Shown here one piece after another: positions 1 to 9,684 of a stretch of DNA of 45,136 nt; within the stretch, counting starts at the first letter, position 1; every line of letters starts with the position of its first letter. A program made the translations under genes and the position numbers. The DNA is from an uncultured Burkholderiales bacterium (lineage in GTDB: Bacteria; Pseudomonadota; Gammaproteobacteria; Burkholderiales; Burkholderiaceae_C). Below the pieces are notes generated by a model. It saw only the letters and a program-made list of their open reading frames with translations, was not told the DNA's origin and did no database searches. The stretch lies in NCBI GenBank assembly GCA_903880855.1, contig CAIRQX010000090.1, positions 1-45,136 of the forward strand, in the 5' to 3' direction.

Positions 1-2121
1 GCCATCACCATCTACCGTGCCGCCCTCGAGCACGCCTTCAATATAGTCAGGCTCGCCCTGTGTTTTGAGATAACTCACTACGCGATGCACTTCTTCGTCA
101 CTTACAAATGCACCGTGGACACGGATCGGATAACCAGAACCACTGTGCATGTACAACATGTCACCCATACCGAGCAACGCTTCAGCACCCATTTGGTCCA
201 GAATGGTTCGGCTGTCAATTTTGCTGCTGACTTGAAAAGCGATGCGCGTTGGAATATTCGCCTTGATCAAACCGGTGATCACATCAACGCTCGGGCGCTG
301 CGTGGCCAATATCAAATGGATGCCTGCAGCGCGCGCTTTTTGCGCCAAGCGTGCGATGAGCTCTTCAATCTTTTTACCGACCACCATCATCAGGTCGGCC
401 AATTCGTCGATCACCACCACGATGTGCGGTAATCGCTGTAAAGGCTCGGGTTGATCAGGTGTCAGGCTAAAGGGGTTGTCAATAAATTCTTCGCGTGCTG
501 CTGCTTCATCAATCTTGGCGTTATAGCCCGCAAGGTTACGCACGCCCAGTTTGCTCATCAGCTTGTAGCGTTTTTCCATCTCGCCAACACACCAATTCAA
601 TCCATGTGCGGCTTGGCGCATATCGGTAACTACAGGGGCGAGCAAATGGGGAATGCCTTCGTAGACCGACATTTCGAGCATCTTAGGATCGATCATTAGC
701 AAACGCACATCACGCGCTTCGGCTTTGTAGAGCAAGCTCAAAATCATCGCGTTGATACCCACCGACTTACCGGAGCCTGTGGTACCAGCCACCAATACGT
801 GCGGCATTTTGGCTAGGTCTGCAACTACTGGGTTGCCCACAATGTCTTTACCCAATCCCATGGTCAGCATGGACTTGGCTTCGTTGTAAACATCAGAACC
901 CAAGATTTCGCTCAAGCGAATCGTTTGGCGTTTGGCATTGGGCAATTCCAAAGCCATGTAGTTTTTGCCGGGGATGGTTTCGACCACGCGGATAGATACC
1001 AAAGAGAGTGAGCGCGCCAAATCTTTGGCTAAGTTGACGACTTGTGAGCCTTTCACGCCGGTTGCTGGTTCAATCTCATAACGTGTAATAACAGGACCGG
1101 GCGACGCGGCAACAACGCGCACTTCTACGCCGAAGTCTTTCAGCTTTTTCTCAATCATGCGACTCGTCATCTCGAGGGTATCGGGGGAAACGGTGTCTTG
1201 TCTTGCCACCGCGCCGTCGAGTAAATCGACCTGCGGCAAACGCGAATCCATCATGTCGTTAAACAATGGTTTTTGCCGTTCTTTGGCAACCCTTGCGCTC
1301 TTGGGCATATCAACTTTTTCAGATTCCAGCACGACTGCAACGGGCGGATGCTCTTCAATCTCTTCACGCTCGACATGGACGATTTCCTCGCGCTCACGCG
1401 CTGCCACCAATCCGTAAGCCAAATCTTGTTCGCGCTCTCTGCGTTCACGCCAGGCCTCTATCCACCCATCGATCCATGCACCTAAGTTTTCTGCGGTCTG
1501 GCTCCATGAGAAACGAAACACCCACGATGCGCCGACCACACCAAACACGATAAAAATCAGCCCCGAACCGTTAAAGCCCAACCATTGCAAACTAAAAGGC
1601 CCCACCAAATACCCCAGCACGCCACCACTGATGTGCCCGGGCAAGTTGGCTTCAAAGCGGTACATGCGTGTCCACTCCAAGCCCACACTGGAGATCAACA
1701 ACAAAGTTAAGCCTGCCCAAAACGCAAAACGCGAGTGGCGCCAACTGTGGGTGTCGGTAGCAGTATCTGCATCCGAATCGCTGTCCTCACGCAGACGGTC
1801 CGCCAAGGCCGCCAACCAAGACACCAAGCCTGCGGCGAAGCACCACCAAACCGAATATCCCAGCAAGAAGAAACTCAGATCTCCCAGCCACGCGCCAAAA
1901 CGTCCGCCAAAGTTATGTACGCCCACACCAGTACCCGAGGTGCTCCAAGCGGGGTCTTGGGGCGAATGGGTTAAGAGCGCTAGCAACCAGAAGGTCATAA
2001 AAACAAAACCCGCTGTCAGCGCAATTTCTTGGGCAAAGCGGCGAAAGCCTGTGGGCTTGAGATCGCCGTCGGGGGAGTTGGCGCGGCGGTCGTTGTTTAA
2101 GGTGTGGAGCGAATAAGTCAT
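1..2121 (-). CDS. ftsK: DNA translocase FtsK, C-terminus cut off by window edge
   Basis: The reading frame runs uninterrupted from ATG (complement of 2119-2121) to base 1, giving about 707 residues with no stop, so the C-terminal gamma region lies outside the window. FtsK is a hexameric ATP-driven motor at the division septum that pumps chromosome ends and delivers dif sites to XerCD. The first ~200 residues hold about four hydrophobic membrane segments. A short charged linker rich in Glu and Arg follows, then the motor domain. Its Walker A motif [10 protein letters not shown] lies near residues 443-452 and Walker [12 protein letters not shown] near residue 570, followed by [13 protein letters not shown]. 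The linker is short compared with E. coli FtsK, as is usual for the ~770-residue forms in Burkholderiales. It is divergent from trxB. No strong ribosome binding site is visible before the chosen ATG. Confidence 0.96.
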   Translation of the reverse strand, partial: MTYSLHTLNNDRRANSPDGDLKPTGFRRFAQEIALTAGFVFMTFWLLALLTHSPQDPAWSTSGTGVGVHNFGGRFGAWLGDLSFFLLGYSVWWCFAAGLVSWLAALADRLREDSDSDADTATDTHSWRHSRFAFWAGLTLLLISSVGLEWTRMYRFEANLPGHISGGVLGYLVGPFSLQWLGFNGSGLIFIVFGVVGASWVFRFSWSQTAENLGAWIDGWIEAWRERREREQDLAYGLVAAREREEIVHVEREEIEEHPPVAVVLESEKVDMPKSARVAKERQKPLFNDMMDSRLPQVDLLDGAVARQDTVSPDTLEMTSRMIEKKLKDFGVEVRVVAASPGPVITRYEIEPATGVKGSQVVNLAKDLARSLSLVSIRVVETIPGKNYMALELPNAKRQTIRLSEILGSDVYNEAKSMLTMGLGKDIVGNPVVADLAKMPHVLVAGTTGSGKSVGINAMILSLLYKAEARDVRLLMIDPKMLEMSVYEGIPHLLAPVVTDMRQAAHGLNWCVGEMEKRYKLMSKLGVRNLAGYNAKIDEAAAREEFIDNPFSLTPDQPEPLQRLPHIVVVIDELADLMMVVGKKIEELIARLAQKARAAGIHLILATQRPSVDVITGLIKANIPTRIAFQVSSKIDSRTILDQMGAEALLGMGDMLYMHSGSGYPIRVHGAFVSDEEVHRVVSYLKTQGEPDYIEGVLEGGTVDGDG

Positions 2122-2151
2122 GTCTGGAAGCGAAGCTTACCCGAGGGCCAG

Positions 2152-2169
2152 CCCCTCACTAAAGAGGGG
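2152..2169. promoter_or_regulatory. Short hairpin in the ftsK-trxB divergent region
   Basis: CCCCTC (2152-2157) and GAGGGG (2164-2169) form a perfect 6-bp stem around a 6-base loop. It would lie in the 5' leader of ftsK or upstream of trxB. There is no adjacent T-run, so it is not an intrinsic terminator. The role is unknown and the element may be incidental. Confidence 0.3.
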
Positions 2170-2184
2170 TTGGATGGGGTTCTT

Positions 2185-3183
<999 letters not shown>

Positions 3184-3192
3184 GTTTTTGGC

Positions 3193-3198
3193 TATAAT
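3193..3198 (+). promoter_or_regulatory. Consensus -10 box (TATAAT) for the rpmB leader
   Basis: A perfect TATAAT sits nine bases after the trxB stop codon, with transcription expected to start near 3205. No good -35 hexamer is visible at 16-18 bp spacing, so an activator or UP-type contribution is possible. It would drive the structured leader and rpmB-rpmG independently of trxB. Confidence 0.55.
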
Positions 3199-3204
3199 CG
3201 TAGG

Positions 3205-3378
3205 CTTTGCTGGAGTGAGCTAATTCCCACCTTGGGCTTTCAAGGGCATCCTAGATGCACGTGAGATCCCTGTGCTTTGGGTTAGATCAGGCAGCAATTT
3301 CGGGTTACCGCCACCCTACCTGGCGAGGTGAGGGACTGACGTCAGTCAGTTCCGTTTAGAAAATCATGGAGTGTCCAC
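3205..3378 (+). ncRNA. Structured RNA leader or small RNA upstream of rpmB
   Basis: About 170 untranslated bases lie between the predicted start and rpmB, and they fold well by hand. Bases 3211-3218 can pair with 3346-3354 (with G-U pairs and one bulged G). Bases 3225-3234 pair with 3324-3335 (ten pairs around a GA bulge). Inside is the hairpin GCATC-CTA-GATGC (3247-3259). An alternative hairpin, CCTTG (3230-3234) with CAAGG (3241-3245), uses the same bases as the long-range stem, so the two are mutually exclusive. Bases 3336-3345 form the self-complementary CTGACGTCAG. The result is a closing stem, a bubble and an inner stem. I do not recognise a known riboswitch core. A ribosomal-protein leader or an independent 6S-like rod RNA are both possible; there is no terminator before rpmB. 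Confidence 0.45.
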
Positions 3379-3612
3379 ATGGCACGCGTATGTGAAGTAA
3401 CGGGCAAAGGCCCGATGACGGGGAACAATGTATCCCACGCCAACAACAAAACCAAGCGCCGGTTCTTACCGAATCTGCAATACCGCCGTTTCTGGGTCGA
3501 GACCGAGAACCGTTGGGTTCGTCTTCGCGTCTCAAGCGCAGCTTTGCGCTTGATCGACAAAAACGGCATTGATGCTGTGCTCGCAGATTTGCGCGCCCGC
3601 GGTCAAGCTTGA
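3379..3612 (+). CDS. rpmB: 50S ribosomal protein L28
   Basis: This 77-residue basic protein is the normal length for L28, a component of the large ribosomal subunit. It begins [33 protein letters not shown], the family signature, and ends with the helical segment [20 protein letters not shown]. The start is supported by GGAG at 3368-3371, eight bases upstream of ATG. It is followed after 26 bases by rpmG, the usual partner, and the pair ends at a strong terminator. The long structured leader upstream suggests post-transcriptional control, which would be novel for this pair as far as I can tell. Confidence 0.98.
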   Translation: MARVCEVTGKGPMTGNNVSHANNKTKRRFLPNLQYRRFWVETENRWVRLRVSSAALRLIDKNGIDAVLADLRARGQA

Positions 3613-3638
3613 TTCACACCATTTAAAAGGAAAAGATC

Positions 3639-3809
3639 ATGGCATCCAAAGGCGGACGCGAAAAAATCAAGCTGGAATCCAGCGCCGGTACGGGTCACTT
3701 CTACACGACCAGCAAAAACAAGAAAACCATGCCCGAGAAAATGACGATCATGAAGTTTGATCCCAAAGCTCGCAAGCATGTGGAATACAAAGAAACCAAG
3801 TTGAAGTAA
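3639..3809 (+). CDS. rpmG: 50S ribosomal protein L33
   Basis: A 56-residue gene. The product starts [20 protein letters not shown] and continues [15 protein letters not shown], ending in [19 protein letters not shown], clearly L33. It contains no cysteines, so it is the zinc-free (C-minus) form common in proteobacteria rather than the zinc-ribbon form. AAAGGA lies just upstream of the ATG as ribosome binding site. It is co-transcribed with rpmB, 26 bases apart, and followed by the terminator at 3831-3848. Confidence 0.98.
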   Translation: MASKGGREKIKLESSAGTGHFYTTSKNKKTMPEKMTIMKFDPKARKHVEYKETKLK

Positions 3810-3830
3810 TTTGGCTTTGCACAAATAAAA

Positions 3831-3848
3831 AACCCGCCTCGGCGGGTT
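3831..3848. terminator. Bidirectional intrinsic terminator after rpmG
   Basis: AACCCGCC and GGCGGGTT form a GC-rich stem with a small TC or CTCG loop. It is flanked by an A-run before (3827-3832) and a T-run after (3847-3852), so it works on both strands. It ends the rpmB-rpmG transcript and the convergent desaturase transcript. Confidence 0.93.
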
Positions 3849-3866
3849 TTTTATTGTTTATCCAAC

Positions 3867-5078
3867 TTAGGCACGAACAGCGCGTAAACCAACAGCAAAT
3901 TCTTGTAAAGCCGCAATCCCACTGGCCTCAGCGCGCTTGCACCACGCCTGCAGATCTTTGGTCAATTGCTCACGGTTTAGATGGGTGTTGAGCCACAGTT
4001 GGCGTAACTCCTCGCGCATGGACACCATGGTGTCGACGTTGGGCAAAGCGGCGCGCGCTTGGGCGAGTTGCTCCATCACACGGGCAGGAATCTTTTCAAA
4101 ATCGCGGTGCATCCAGCGCTTAGCATCGGCCAAAACGGTTTCCGCAGGCAATGTGGAGAGCGCGGCGATTTCTTGTTTGAGTTCCAAGCGCAATTGACGG
4201 GCGTAATTGGCCATCACTTCGTAACGGTTGGCAATCACAGCCTCGAGGGTTTTTTCGTCAGCAACCGGTTGGATATTGCCAAAAGCGAGTTTGGGCGGCG
4301 TCTTTTTAACACTAGCCAATCCAAGAAATTGCAGGATACGGATGTAAGCCCAGCCTAAATCAAACTCGTAAGGTTTGACCGACAACTTGGCAGATGTGGG
4401 GTAGGTGTGGTGGTTGTTATGCAACTCTTCCCCACCGATGATGATGCCCCATGGCACTAGATTGGTACTGGCGTCAGGTGCTTCAAAGTTGCGATATCCC
4501 CAATAGTGCCCGGCACCATTGATGATGCCGGCAGCGGTCACAGGGATCCACATCATTTGCACAGCCCAAACGCTCAAACCCAAAGCGCCAAACAAAGCCA
4601 AATCGATGATCAGCATGATCGCGACGCCTTGCCATGAAAAACGGCTGTAGATATTTCTTTCCATCCAGTCGTCCGGCGTTCCATGTCCGTAACGATCAAG
4701 CGTTTCTTTGTTTTTAGATTCTTTGCGATACAACTCAGCGCCAGAAAACAAAACGGTTTTGATGCCGTGCACGTGCGGGCTGTGGGGATCTTCAGCTTGC
4801 TCGCACTTGGCGTGGTGTTTACGGTGGATAGCGGTCCACTCTTTGGTGACTTGGCCCGTGGTGAGCCATAACCACAACCTGAAAAAATGTGCGGGCAGTG
4901 GATGCAGATCTAGCGCGCGGTGGGCGCTATAGCGGTGCAAGTAAATCGTGACACTGGCAATGGTGATGTGGGTGAGCGCTAACGTCACGAAAAAAACTTG
5001 CCAACCCGACAAGTCCAGCGTGCCATGGATGAGCCAATTGAGGGTGGCATCAACCCAAGGCGAGTCTAAAAATAACAT
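3867..5078 (-). CDS. Membrane fatty-acyl (delta-9 type) desaturase with long C-terminal extension
   Basis: A 403-residue integral-membrane di-iron desaturase that probably inserts a cis double bond into acyl chains, adjusting membrane fluidity. The three histidine boxes are HRYSAH (48-53), HRKHH (85-89) and HNNHH (220-224), with HYWGYRNFEA before the third as in acyl-CoA delta-9 desaturases. Hydrophobic segments lie around residues 26-47 and 150-190. After the catalytic domain, about 130 soluble helical residues (270-403) are added. Their end, LQAWCKRAEASGIAALQEFA, resembles by memory the C-terminus of ISL3-family transposases. It is a single gene convergent with rpmG, with which it shares a terminator. 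The acyl substrate cannot be told from sequence. Confidence 0.9.
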   Translation of the reverse strand: MLFLDSPWVDATLNWLIHGTLDLSGWQVFFVTLALTHITIASVTIYLHRYSAHRALDLHPLPAHFFRLWLWLTTGQVTKEWTAIHRKHHAKCEQAEDPHSPHVHGIKTVLFSGAELYRKESKNKETLDRYGHGTPDDWMERNIYSRFSWQGVAIMLIIDLALFGALGLSVWAVQMMWIPVTAAGIINGAGHYWGYRNFEAPDASTNLVPWGIIIGGEELHNNHHTYPTSAKLSVKPYEFDLGWAYIRILQFLGLASVKKTPPKLAFGNIQPVADEKTLEAVIANRYEVMANYARQLRLELKQEIAALSTLPAETVLADAKRWMHRDFEKIPARVMEQLAQARAALPNVDTMVSMREELRQLWLNTHLNREQLTKDLQAWCKRAEASGIAALQEFAVGLRAVRA

Positions 5079-5110
5079 GCGGTGCTTTCAATTCCGTAGA
5101 TAAAGCCATT

Positions 5111-6517
5111 CTACTTGGCGGTCCAAGCGGCAGCAAAGAAGCCGTCACTGGCATGTAGATGCGGCCATAGGCGCAAATACAACCCATCGGCTGTACATAA
5201 AGACGCAGCGTCAGTAACTTTCAAGGCCTGTAGAGTTTCTGAGACAGACAGCGGCGTAAATTCAGGATGCGCCGCGCTAAACGCTTGGGCAATCGCCTCG
5301 TTCTCTTCCGGTAACAAACTACACGTGGCGTACACCAAGCGCCCGCCTGACTTCAGCAATCGTGCAGCACTGGCCAAGATAGACGTTTGTTTGACGGTCA
5401 ACTCCGCCACCGATTGCGGCGACTGGCGCCATTTCAAATCGGGATTGCGCCTCAAAGTTCCCAAACCAGAACATGGCGCGTCCACCAACACGCGGTCCAT
5501 CTTGCCGCTCAAACGTTTGATGCGGTCATCTCGCTCATGGGCAATGGCAGCGGGATGCACGTTCGATAACTTGCTGCGAGCGAGTCGCGGTTTCAAAGCC
5601 TCCAAGCGATGGCCCGAAGTGTCAAACGCATACAAGCGCCCAGTGCTACGCATGGACGCGCCGATCGCCAAAGTTTTGCCGCCAGCGCCAGCACAAAAGT
5701 CACACACCATCTCACCGCGCTTGGCGTCTAGCAATAAAGCCAGCAATTGCGAGCCTTCGTCTTGCACTTCCACCGCGCCGCGAGAAAACAAATCGAGTTG
5801 CGACAAAGCAGGCTTGCCTTGGATACGCAGGCCCCAAGGGGAAAACGGTGTCGGGGTGGCTTGGATGCCCGCGGCCTTGAGTTCTTTTTGCAAGTCTTCA
5901 CGCTTGTCGGTAAAGGTGTTGACGCGCAAATCTAAGGGCGCCGAAGAATTGAGTTGCGCCACCAAAGGCCAAAACCCGTCACCGACTTGCGCTTTTAAAG
6001 GTTCGACCAACCACTCGGGCAGGTTATGCCGATGGCGCTCCAGCAAATCCGAAGTTTGCACTTTGGCACAGGCTTCTAACCAAGCTGCTTCTTGCTTATT
6101 GAGTGCGCCAAACAAAAAATCGAGCGGGTTGTTACTGGGTCTTGCGTGGCGGTTTTGTGCGGCTTGCTTGGCAGCAGCGTATTTGGCAGCTGAAGGCTTT
6201 ACAGACGAAGCATCATTCGAGTGAGACTCAGAAGCTGGCCTATTCGCAGTATTTTGCAAATGGTCGGCAAACCCCAAAATCGCTAACCGTCTCTCCTTTG
6301 GCCCCGAGCCAGATGGCGACAAATGGTCGTAGCGCAACTTGTTGCGCAAGACGTTGTAGGTGGTTTCGGCCAAGGCCGCACGCTCGCGCGGGCCAAAGGC
6401 ATAGGTTTTACGGTAGTCTCTAAAAAACTTGGACACCACCGCATCAGCGGGGTGTTCAAACTTCAGGGTCAGGCGGACAAGCTCAGTACAAGCTTCTAAC
6501 AGGGCGTTGGGATGCAT
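5111..6517 (-). CDS. RsmB/NOP-family RNA (cytosine-5) methyltransferase
   Basis: A 468-residue protein whose C-terminal half is a class I SAM methyltransferase of the RsmB/NOP2/Sun family, which methylates cytosine C5 in rRNA. The SAM motif is VCDFCAGAGGKTLAIGA. Motif IV, VDAPCSGLGTLRRNPDLKWR, supplies one cysteine, and YATCSLLPEEN supplies the second (motif VI); together these are the catalytic pair of the family. The N-terminal 70 residues are helical, followed by a low-complexity Ala/Ser/Asn stretch near residues 90-130. In Burkholderiales a separate rsmB usually sits near fmt, so this is likely a paralogous RsmB/NOP protein. I therefore leave the symbol blank. It may be co-transcribed with the acyl-CoA dehydrogenase genes 21 bases upstream. 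Confidence 0.88.
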   Translation of the reverse strand: MHPNALLEACTELVRLTLKFEHPADAVVSKFFRDYRKTYAFGPRERAALAETTYNVLRNKLRYDHLSPSGSGPKERRLAILGFADHLQNTANRPASESHSNDASSVKPSAAKYAAAKQAAQNRHARPSNNPLDFLFGALNKQEAAWLEACAKVQTSDLLERHRHNLPEWLVEPLKAQVGDGFWPLVAQLNSSAPLDLRVNTFTDKREDLQKELKAAGIQATPTPFSPWGLRIQGKPALSQLDLFSRGAVEVQDEGSQLLALLLDAKRGEMVCDFCAGAGGKTLAIGASMRSTGRLYAFDTSGHRLEALKPRLARSKLSNVHPAAIAHERDDRIKRLSGKMDRVLVDAPCSGLGTLRRNPDLKWRQSPQSVAELTVKQTSILASAARLLKSGGRLVYATCSLLPEENEAIAQAFSAAHPEFTPLSVSETLQALKVTDAASLCTADGLYLRLWPHLHASDGFFAAAWTAK

Positions 6518-6538
6518 GCCTGCATTGTCCCACCCCCA

Positions 6539-7654
6539 TTAAGCAAAAACGCCAGCCGTGTCTTGCATATGCGCAGACACCTCACCCAAATGGTGGAGGC
6601 TGTCGCCAAAAGTCATCTCGAGCTGCGTCAGCTTCTTGAAGTAGTGGCTGACGATGTACTCGTCCGTCACGCCAATACCCCCATGCAACTGCACTGCTTC
6701 TTGCCCGATATGGCGCATGGAACGACCGATTTGGTATTTGGCGCGGCTCATGGCGCGGCTGCGTTCGGAGGGACTGTCGTTGAGTCTCAACGTGGCGTAG
6801 TAACTCATCGAGCGACCCAACTCGAGTTGCATCTTCATGTCCGACACGCGGTGGCGTAACGCTTGGAAACTCGCAATCGCGACACCAAACTGTTTGCGCG
6901 TATTCATGTACTCGACCGTGATGGCCAAGGTTTTGTCCATCACCCCGACAGCTTCGGCGCACAAGGCAGCAATGCCTATGTCCACGGCATGCGCCACAGC
7001 CTCTTGGCCCTTGAGGCTTACCAACGCTGCAGGGGCGTTGCTCAGAACCAACTCCGCCGCACGGCTGCCATCTTGGGTGACATATCCACGTGTCGTCACG
7101 CCGCTTGCGCCTTTAGCCACTAGGAACAAGGCAATAGAACCATTAGCCATAGCAGGTACCAACCAAGCGTCAGCATGGTCGCCAGCAGCTACCACGCTCT
7201 TGGCACCGGTAATCGTCCAAACATCGCCTGCGGCTATGGCTTGTGTCTCGCAGACCTTGGGGTTGTACCGCGCTTTGCGTTCTTGGTGCGCCAGCACCAC
7301 CAAGGCCTCACCACCAGCGACCTTTGCGCACCATTCAGTCTGCAGCCCTGATGGGGCGTAGTGAGACAAAACAGCGCCAGCAATCAAGGTGTGCGCCAAG
7401 GGTTCGAGCACGATGCCGCGTCCCAACTCTTCCATCACCACCATGCCTTCGACGGGGCCCATGCCCAATCCGCCAAGCTCTTCGGGGATATACAAACCGC
7501 CCAAGCCAAGTTCGGCCAGTTCATTAAATGCTGCGCGCGAAAACCCACCCTCGGCCACGATCTGTTTACGGCGCTCAAAGTCGTAGCCTTTGTCCACCCA
7601 TTTGCGAACCGCGTCGCGCAGTTGTTCTTGTTCGTCAGAAAAATTAAAGTCCAT
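6539..7654 (-). CDS. Acyl-CoA dehydrogenase, small (PimD-like) subunit
   Basis: A 371-residue flavoprotein of the acyl-CoA dehydrogenase fold, probably the smaller partner of a heteromeric enzyme with the gene immediately upstream (3-base gap). It starts MDFNFSDEQEQLRDAVRKWV. Typical segments are PEELGGLGMGPVEGMVVMEELGRG, EYMNTRKQFGVAIASFQALRHRVSDM and EAVQLHGGIGVTDEY. The residue aligned with the usual catalytic Glu (IYEGT in medium-chain enzymes) falls in TFGDSLHHL, so the base is absent here, as expected for the non-catalytic half of an alpha-beta pair. Pimeloyl-CoA dehydrogenase PimC/PimD has this layout, but the substrate here is not proven. Confidence 0.85.
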   Translation of the reverse strand: MDFNFSDEQEQLRDAVRKWVDKGYDFERRKQIVAEGGFSRAAFNELAELGLGGLYIPEELGGLGMGPVEGMVVMEELGRGIVLEPLAHTLIAGAVLSHYAPSGLQTEWCAKVAGGEALVVLAHQERKARYNPKVCETQAIAAGDVWTITGAKSVVAAGDHADAWLVPAMANGSIALFLVAKGASGVTTRGYVTQDGSRAAELVLSNAPAALVSLKGQEAVAHAVDIGIAALCAEAVGVMDKTLAITVEYMNTRKQFGVAIASFQALRHRVSDMKMQLELGRSMSYYATLRLNDSPSERSRAMSRAKYQIGRSMRHIGQEAVQLHGGIGVTDEYIVSHYFKKLTQLEMTFGDSLHHLGEVSAHMQDTAGVFA

Positions 7655-7657
7655 GAT

Positions 7658-8878
7658 TTATCCCAGTACGGTTTGCGCGACGATATTGCGTTGCACTTCG
7701 TTAGAACCACCGTAAATTGTGGTTTTACGCATATTGAAGTAGGTAGACGCCAAAGGCGCGTTGTGCGGAGTGCCGCCGAGCCACAAACTATTGAGCGCGA
7801 CATCGCCTTGCCATCCGGCTTGCATGGCTTCTTCGATAAACGGCAGGCTGGCAGGGCCAGCGGCTAGCATCATGAGTTCGCTATAGCGCTGTTGAATTTC
7901 GCTGCCACGGATTTTGAGTAAGCCTGCAATGTCTAAAGTCTGTTTGCCTGATTTCTCTGCTGACAACACTCGCAACACCAGCATCTCGAGTGCCACCACG
8001 TCGACTTCGAGCTTGGCGATTTCATCGCGGAAACGCAGCGCCTCTGCGCCACCTGTTGCGGGGTCGTAAACGCCTTCGGCTTTGGCCACACGCTTCAATC
8101 GCTCCAACTCCCGCTTGGCGCGGTTGACGTCGGCAATATTGGTACGCTCATGCGCCAACAAATGCTTGGCGTAGGTCCAGCCTTTGTTTTCTTCACCCAC
8201 TAGGTTTTCGACAGGTACTTTGACATTGTCAAACCACACCTCATTAACTTCGCATTCGCCGTCTAGCAACTTAATAGGACGCACCGTGACACCAGGAGAC
8301 TTCATGTCAATCAGCAAAAAGGAAATGCCTGTTTGCGGTTTGCCTTCATTGCTGGTGCGCACCAAGCAGAAAATCCATTCGCCGTATTGGCCCAAAGTGG
8401 TCCACGTTTTTTGGCCATTCACCACATAGTGGTCGCCCACGCGTTCTGCGCGGGTTTTGACAGACGCGAGGTCTGACCCAGAACCAGGCTCGCTATAACC
8501 TTGGCTCCACCACACTTCGCCACTGGCGATGCCGGGTAAAAAGCGCTGCTGCTGCTCGGGCGTACCAAAGGCCATGATCACAGGCGCCACCATTACTGGG
8601 CCAAAAGGCACGACACGTGGTGCACCAGCCAAAGCACATTCTTCTTCGAACAAATGCTTTTGCACGGCAGTCCAGCCCGGACCACCAAATTGTGTGGGCC
8701 AGCCATAGCCCAGCCAATTTTTCTTGCCCAAAATACGCGCCCACTGCTGCATATCCTCACGCGTCAAGCGTAGGGCGTTGTGCACCTTGTGCGAGAGTTC
8801 TTTAGGCAAATTCGCGTGCACCCAAGCACGCACTTCTTGGCGAAACGCCTCTTCTTCTGGGGTAAAGGCCAAATCCAT
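7658..8878 (-). CDS. Acyl-CoA dehydrogenase, large (PimC-like) subunit
   Basis: A 406-residue FAD-dependent acyl-CoA dehydrogenase subunit for beta-oxidation-type alpha,beta-dehydrogenation. It begins MDLAFTPEEEAFRQEVRAWV. It contains WSQGYSEPGSGSDLASVKTRA and the linker VNGQKTWTTLGQYGEWIFCLVRT, both typical of the family. At the C-terminus IYGGSNEVQRNIVAQ puts Gly390 where medium-chain enzymes have the catalytic Glu. A Glu in LLAHERTNIADVNRAK, on the helix used by isovaleryl- and long-chain-type enzymes, may act instead (inference). AAGGAA before the ATG is the ribosome binding site. It is the first gene of the pair and probably of the unit running through the RNA methyltransferase. Dicarboxylyl-CoA is a plausible substrate because of similarity to PimC. 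Confidence 0.87.
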   Translation of the reverse strand: MDLAFTPEEEAFRQEVRAWVHANLPKELSHKVHNALRLTREDMQQWARILGKKNWLGYGWPTQFGGPGWTAVQKHLFEEECALAGAPRVVPFGPVMVAPVIMAFGTPEQQQRFLPGIASGEVWWSQGYSEPGSGSDLASVKTRAERVGDHYVVNGQKTWTTLGQYGEWIFCLVRTSNEGKPQTGISFLLIDMKSPGVTVRPIKLLDGECEVNEVWFDNVKVPVENLVGEENKGWTYAKHLLAHERTNIADVNRAKRELERLKRVAKAEGVYDPATGGAEALRFRDEIAKLEVDVVALEMLVLRVLSAEKSGKQTLDIAGLLKIRGSEIQQRYSELMMLAAGPASLPFIEEAMQAGWQGDVALNSLWLGGTPHNAPLASTYFNMRKTTIYGGSNEVQRNIVAQTVLG

Positions 8879-9068
8879 GTTGGGAATTCCTTATGAGCTT
8901 TGATTGGTAGTTCTTTAGTTTGTTATTTTTGTTAGCTGCGTTAACCAGCTTTTCTTCACTAAGCCGGCGCATTATCCAAGCAATTGGCCATTTTTAGCAC
9001 GACCGTGCTCTTTTTCCTGCCCCGAGACCTTCAAACGCGGGCAAACCCCGATCGATAATCCACCCCGC

Positions 9069-9659
9069 ATGAAAAACATCGTGATCCTCATCTCCGGCGA
9101 CGGCTCCAATATGGAAGCCATCATTCGCACCGCGAAAGCCCAAAATTGGGAAAAACACTTGCAAGCGAGAGTCGCAGCCGTCATAAGCAATAGACCCTCG
9201 GCCAAGGGTTTAGGCATCGCCCAGCACCACGGTGTCACAACCCAAGTGGTCGATCACACCAGTTTTGCCAATGCCCCAAATCCCAGAGAAGCCTTTGACA
9301 CGGCACTAATAAAAGAAATAGACCAATACGCACCAGCCTTGGTAGTTCTTGCTGGCTTTATGCGCATCCTGGCACCGTTTTTCGTGGCGCATTACGAAGG
9401 GCAATTGATCAATATCCACCCTTCCCTGCTACCGGCGTTTCAGGGACTGAACACCCACCAACGCGCCATAGAAGCAGGCTGTCAATTTGCCGGAGCGACC
9501 GTACATCAGGTAAGCGCCGAGTTAGACCATGGACCCATATTGGTGCAAGCCATAGTCCCAATAATGGAAGGCGACACGGCAGAAGGACTAGCGGCAAGAG
9601 TGCTAACGCAAGAGCATTTGATATACCCCGCCGCAATTGCAAAATTGCTAGAGAACTAA
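9069..9659 (+). CDS. purN: Phosphoribosylglycinamide formyltransferase
   Basis: A 196-residue cytoplasmic enzyme that transfers a formyl group from 10-formyl-THF to GAR in purine synthesis. It begins MKNIVILISGDGSNMEAII, the phosphate-binding loop. The catalytic triad is visible: Asn115 and His117 in INIHPSLLPAFQGL, and Asp153 in AELDHGPILVQA. Length is close to E. coli PurN (212). The gene stands alone on the plus strand, divergent from the acyl-CoA dehydrogenase operon. It is followed by a large inverted repeat and the convergent HNH gene. No clear Shine-Dalgarno precedes the ATG. Confidence 0.97.
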   Translation: MKNIVILISGDGSNMEAIIRTAKAQNWEKHLQARVAAVISNRPSAKGLGIAQHHGVTTQVVDHTSFANAPNPREAFDTALIKEIDQYAPALVVLAGFMRILAPFFVAHYEGQLINIHPSLLPAFQGLNTHQRAIEAGCQFAGATVHQVSAELDHGPILVQAIVPIMEGDTAEGLAARVLTQEHLIYPAAIAKLLEN

Positions 9660-9684
9660 AAAGTCAGAAAACCCAAAACCCGCA

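Noticed and set aside
3205..3378. Firm naming of the rpmB leader as 6S RNA or SRP RNA
   Set aside because: The fold is rod-like, but the conserved 4.5S tetraloop sequence is absent and I cannot verify 6S conserved bases without a covariance search.
5115..6224. A 369-residue open frame on the plus strand opposite the RNA methyltransferase
   Set aside because: It is antisense to a well supported gene, has no family motif, and reads as the expected shadow of codon bias.
8996..9015. Small hairpin AGCAC-GACC-GTGCT with T5 upstream of purN
   Set aside because: Only a five-pair stem with modest GC content; too weak to call a terminator or attenuator.
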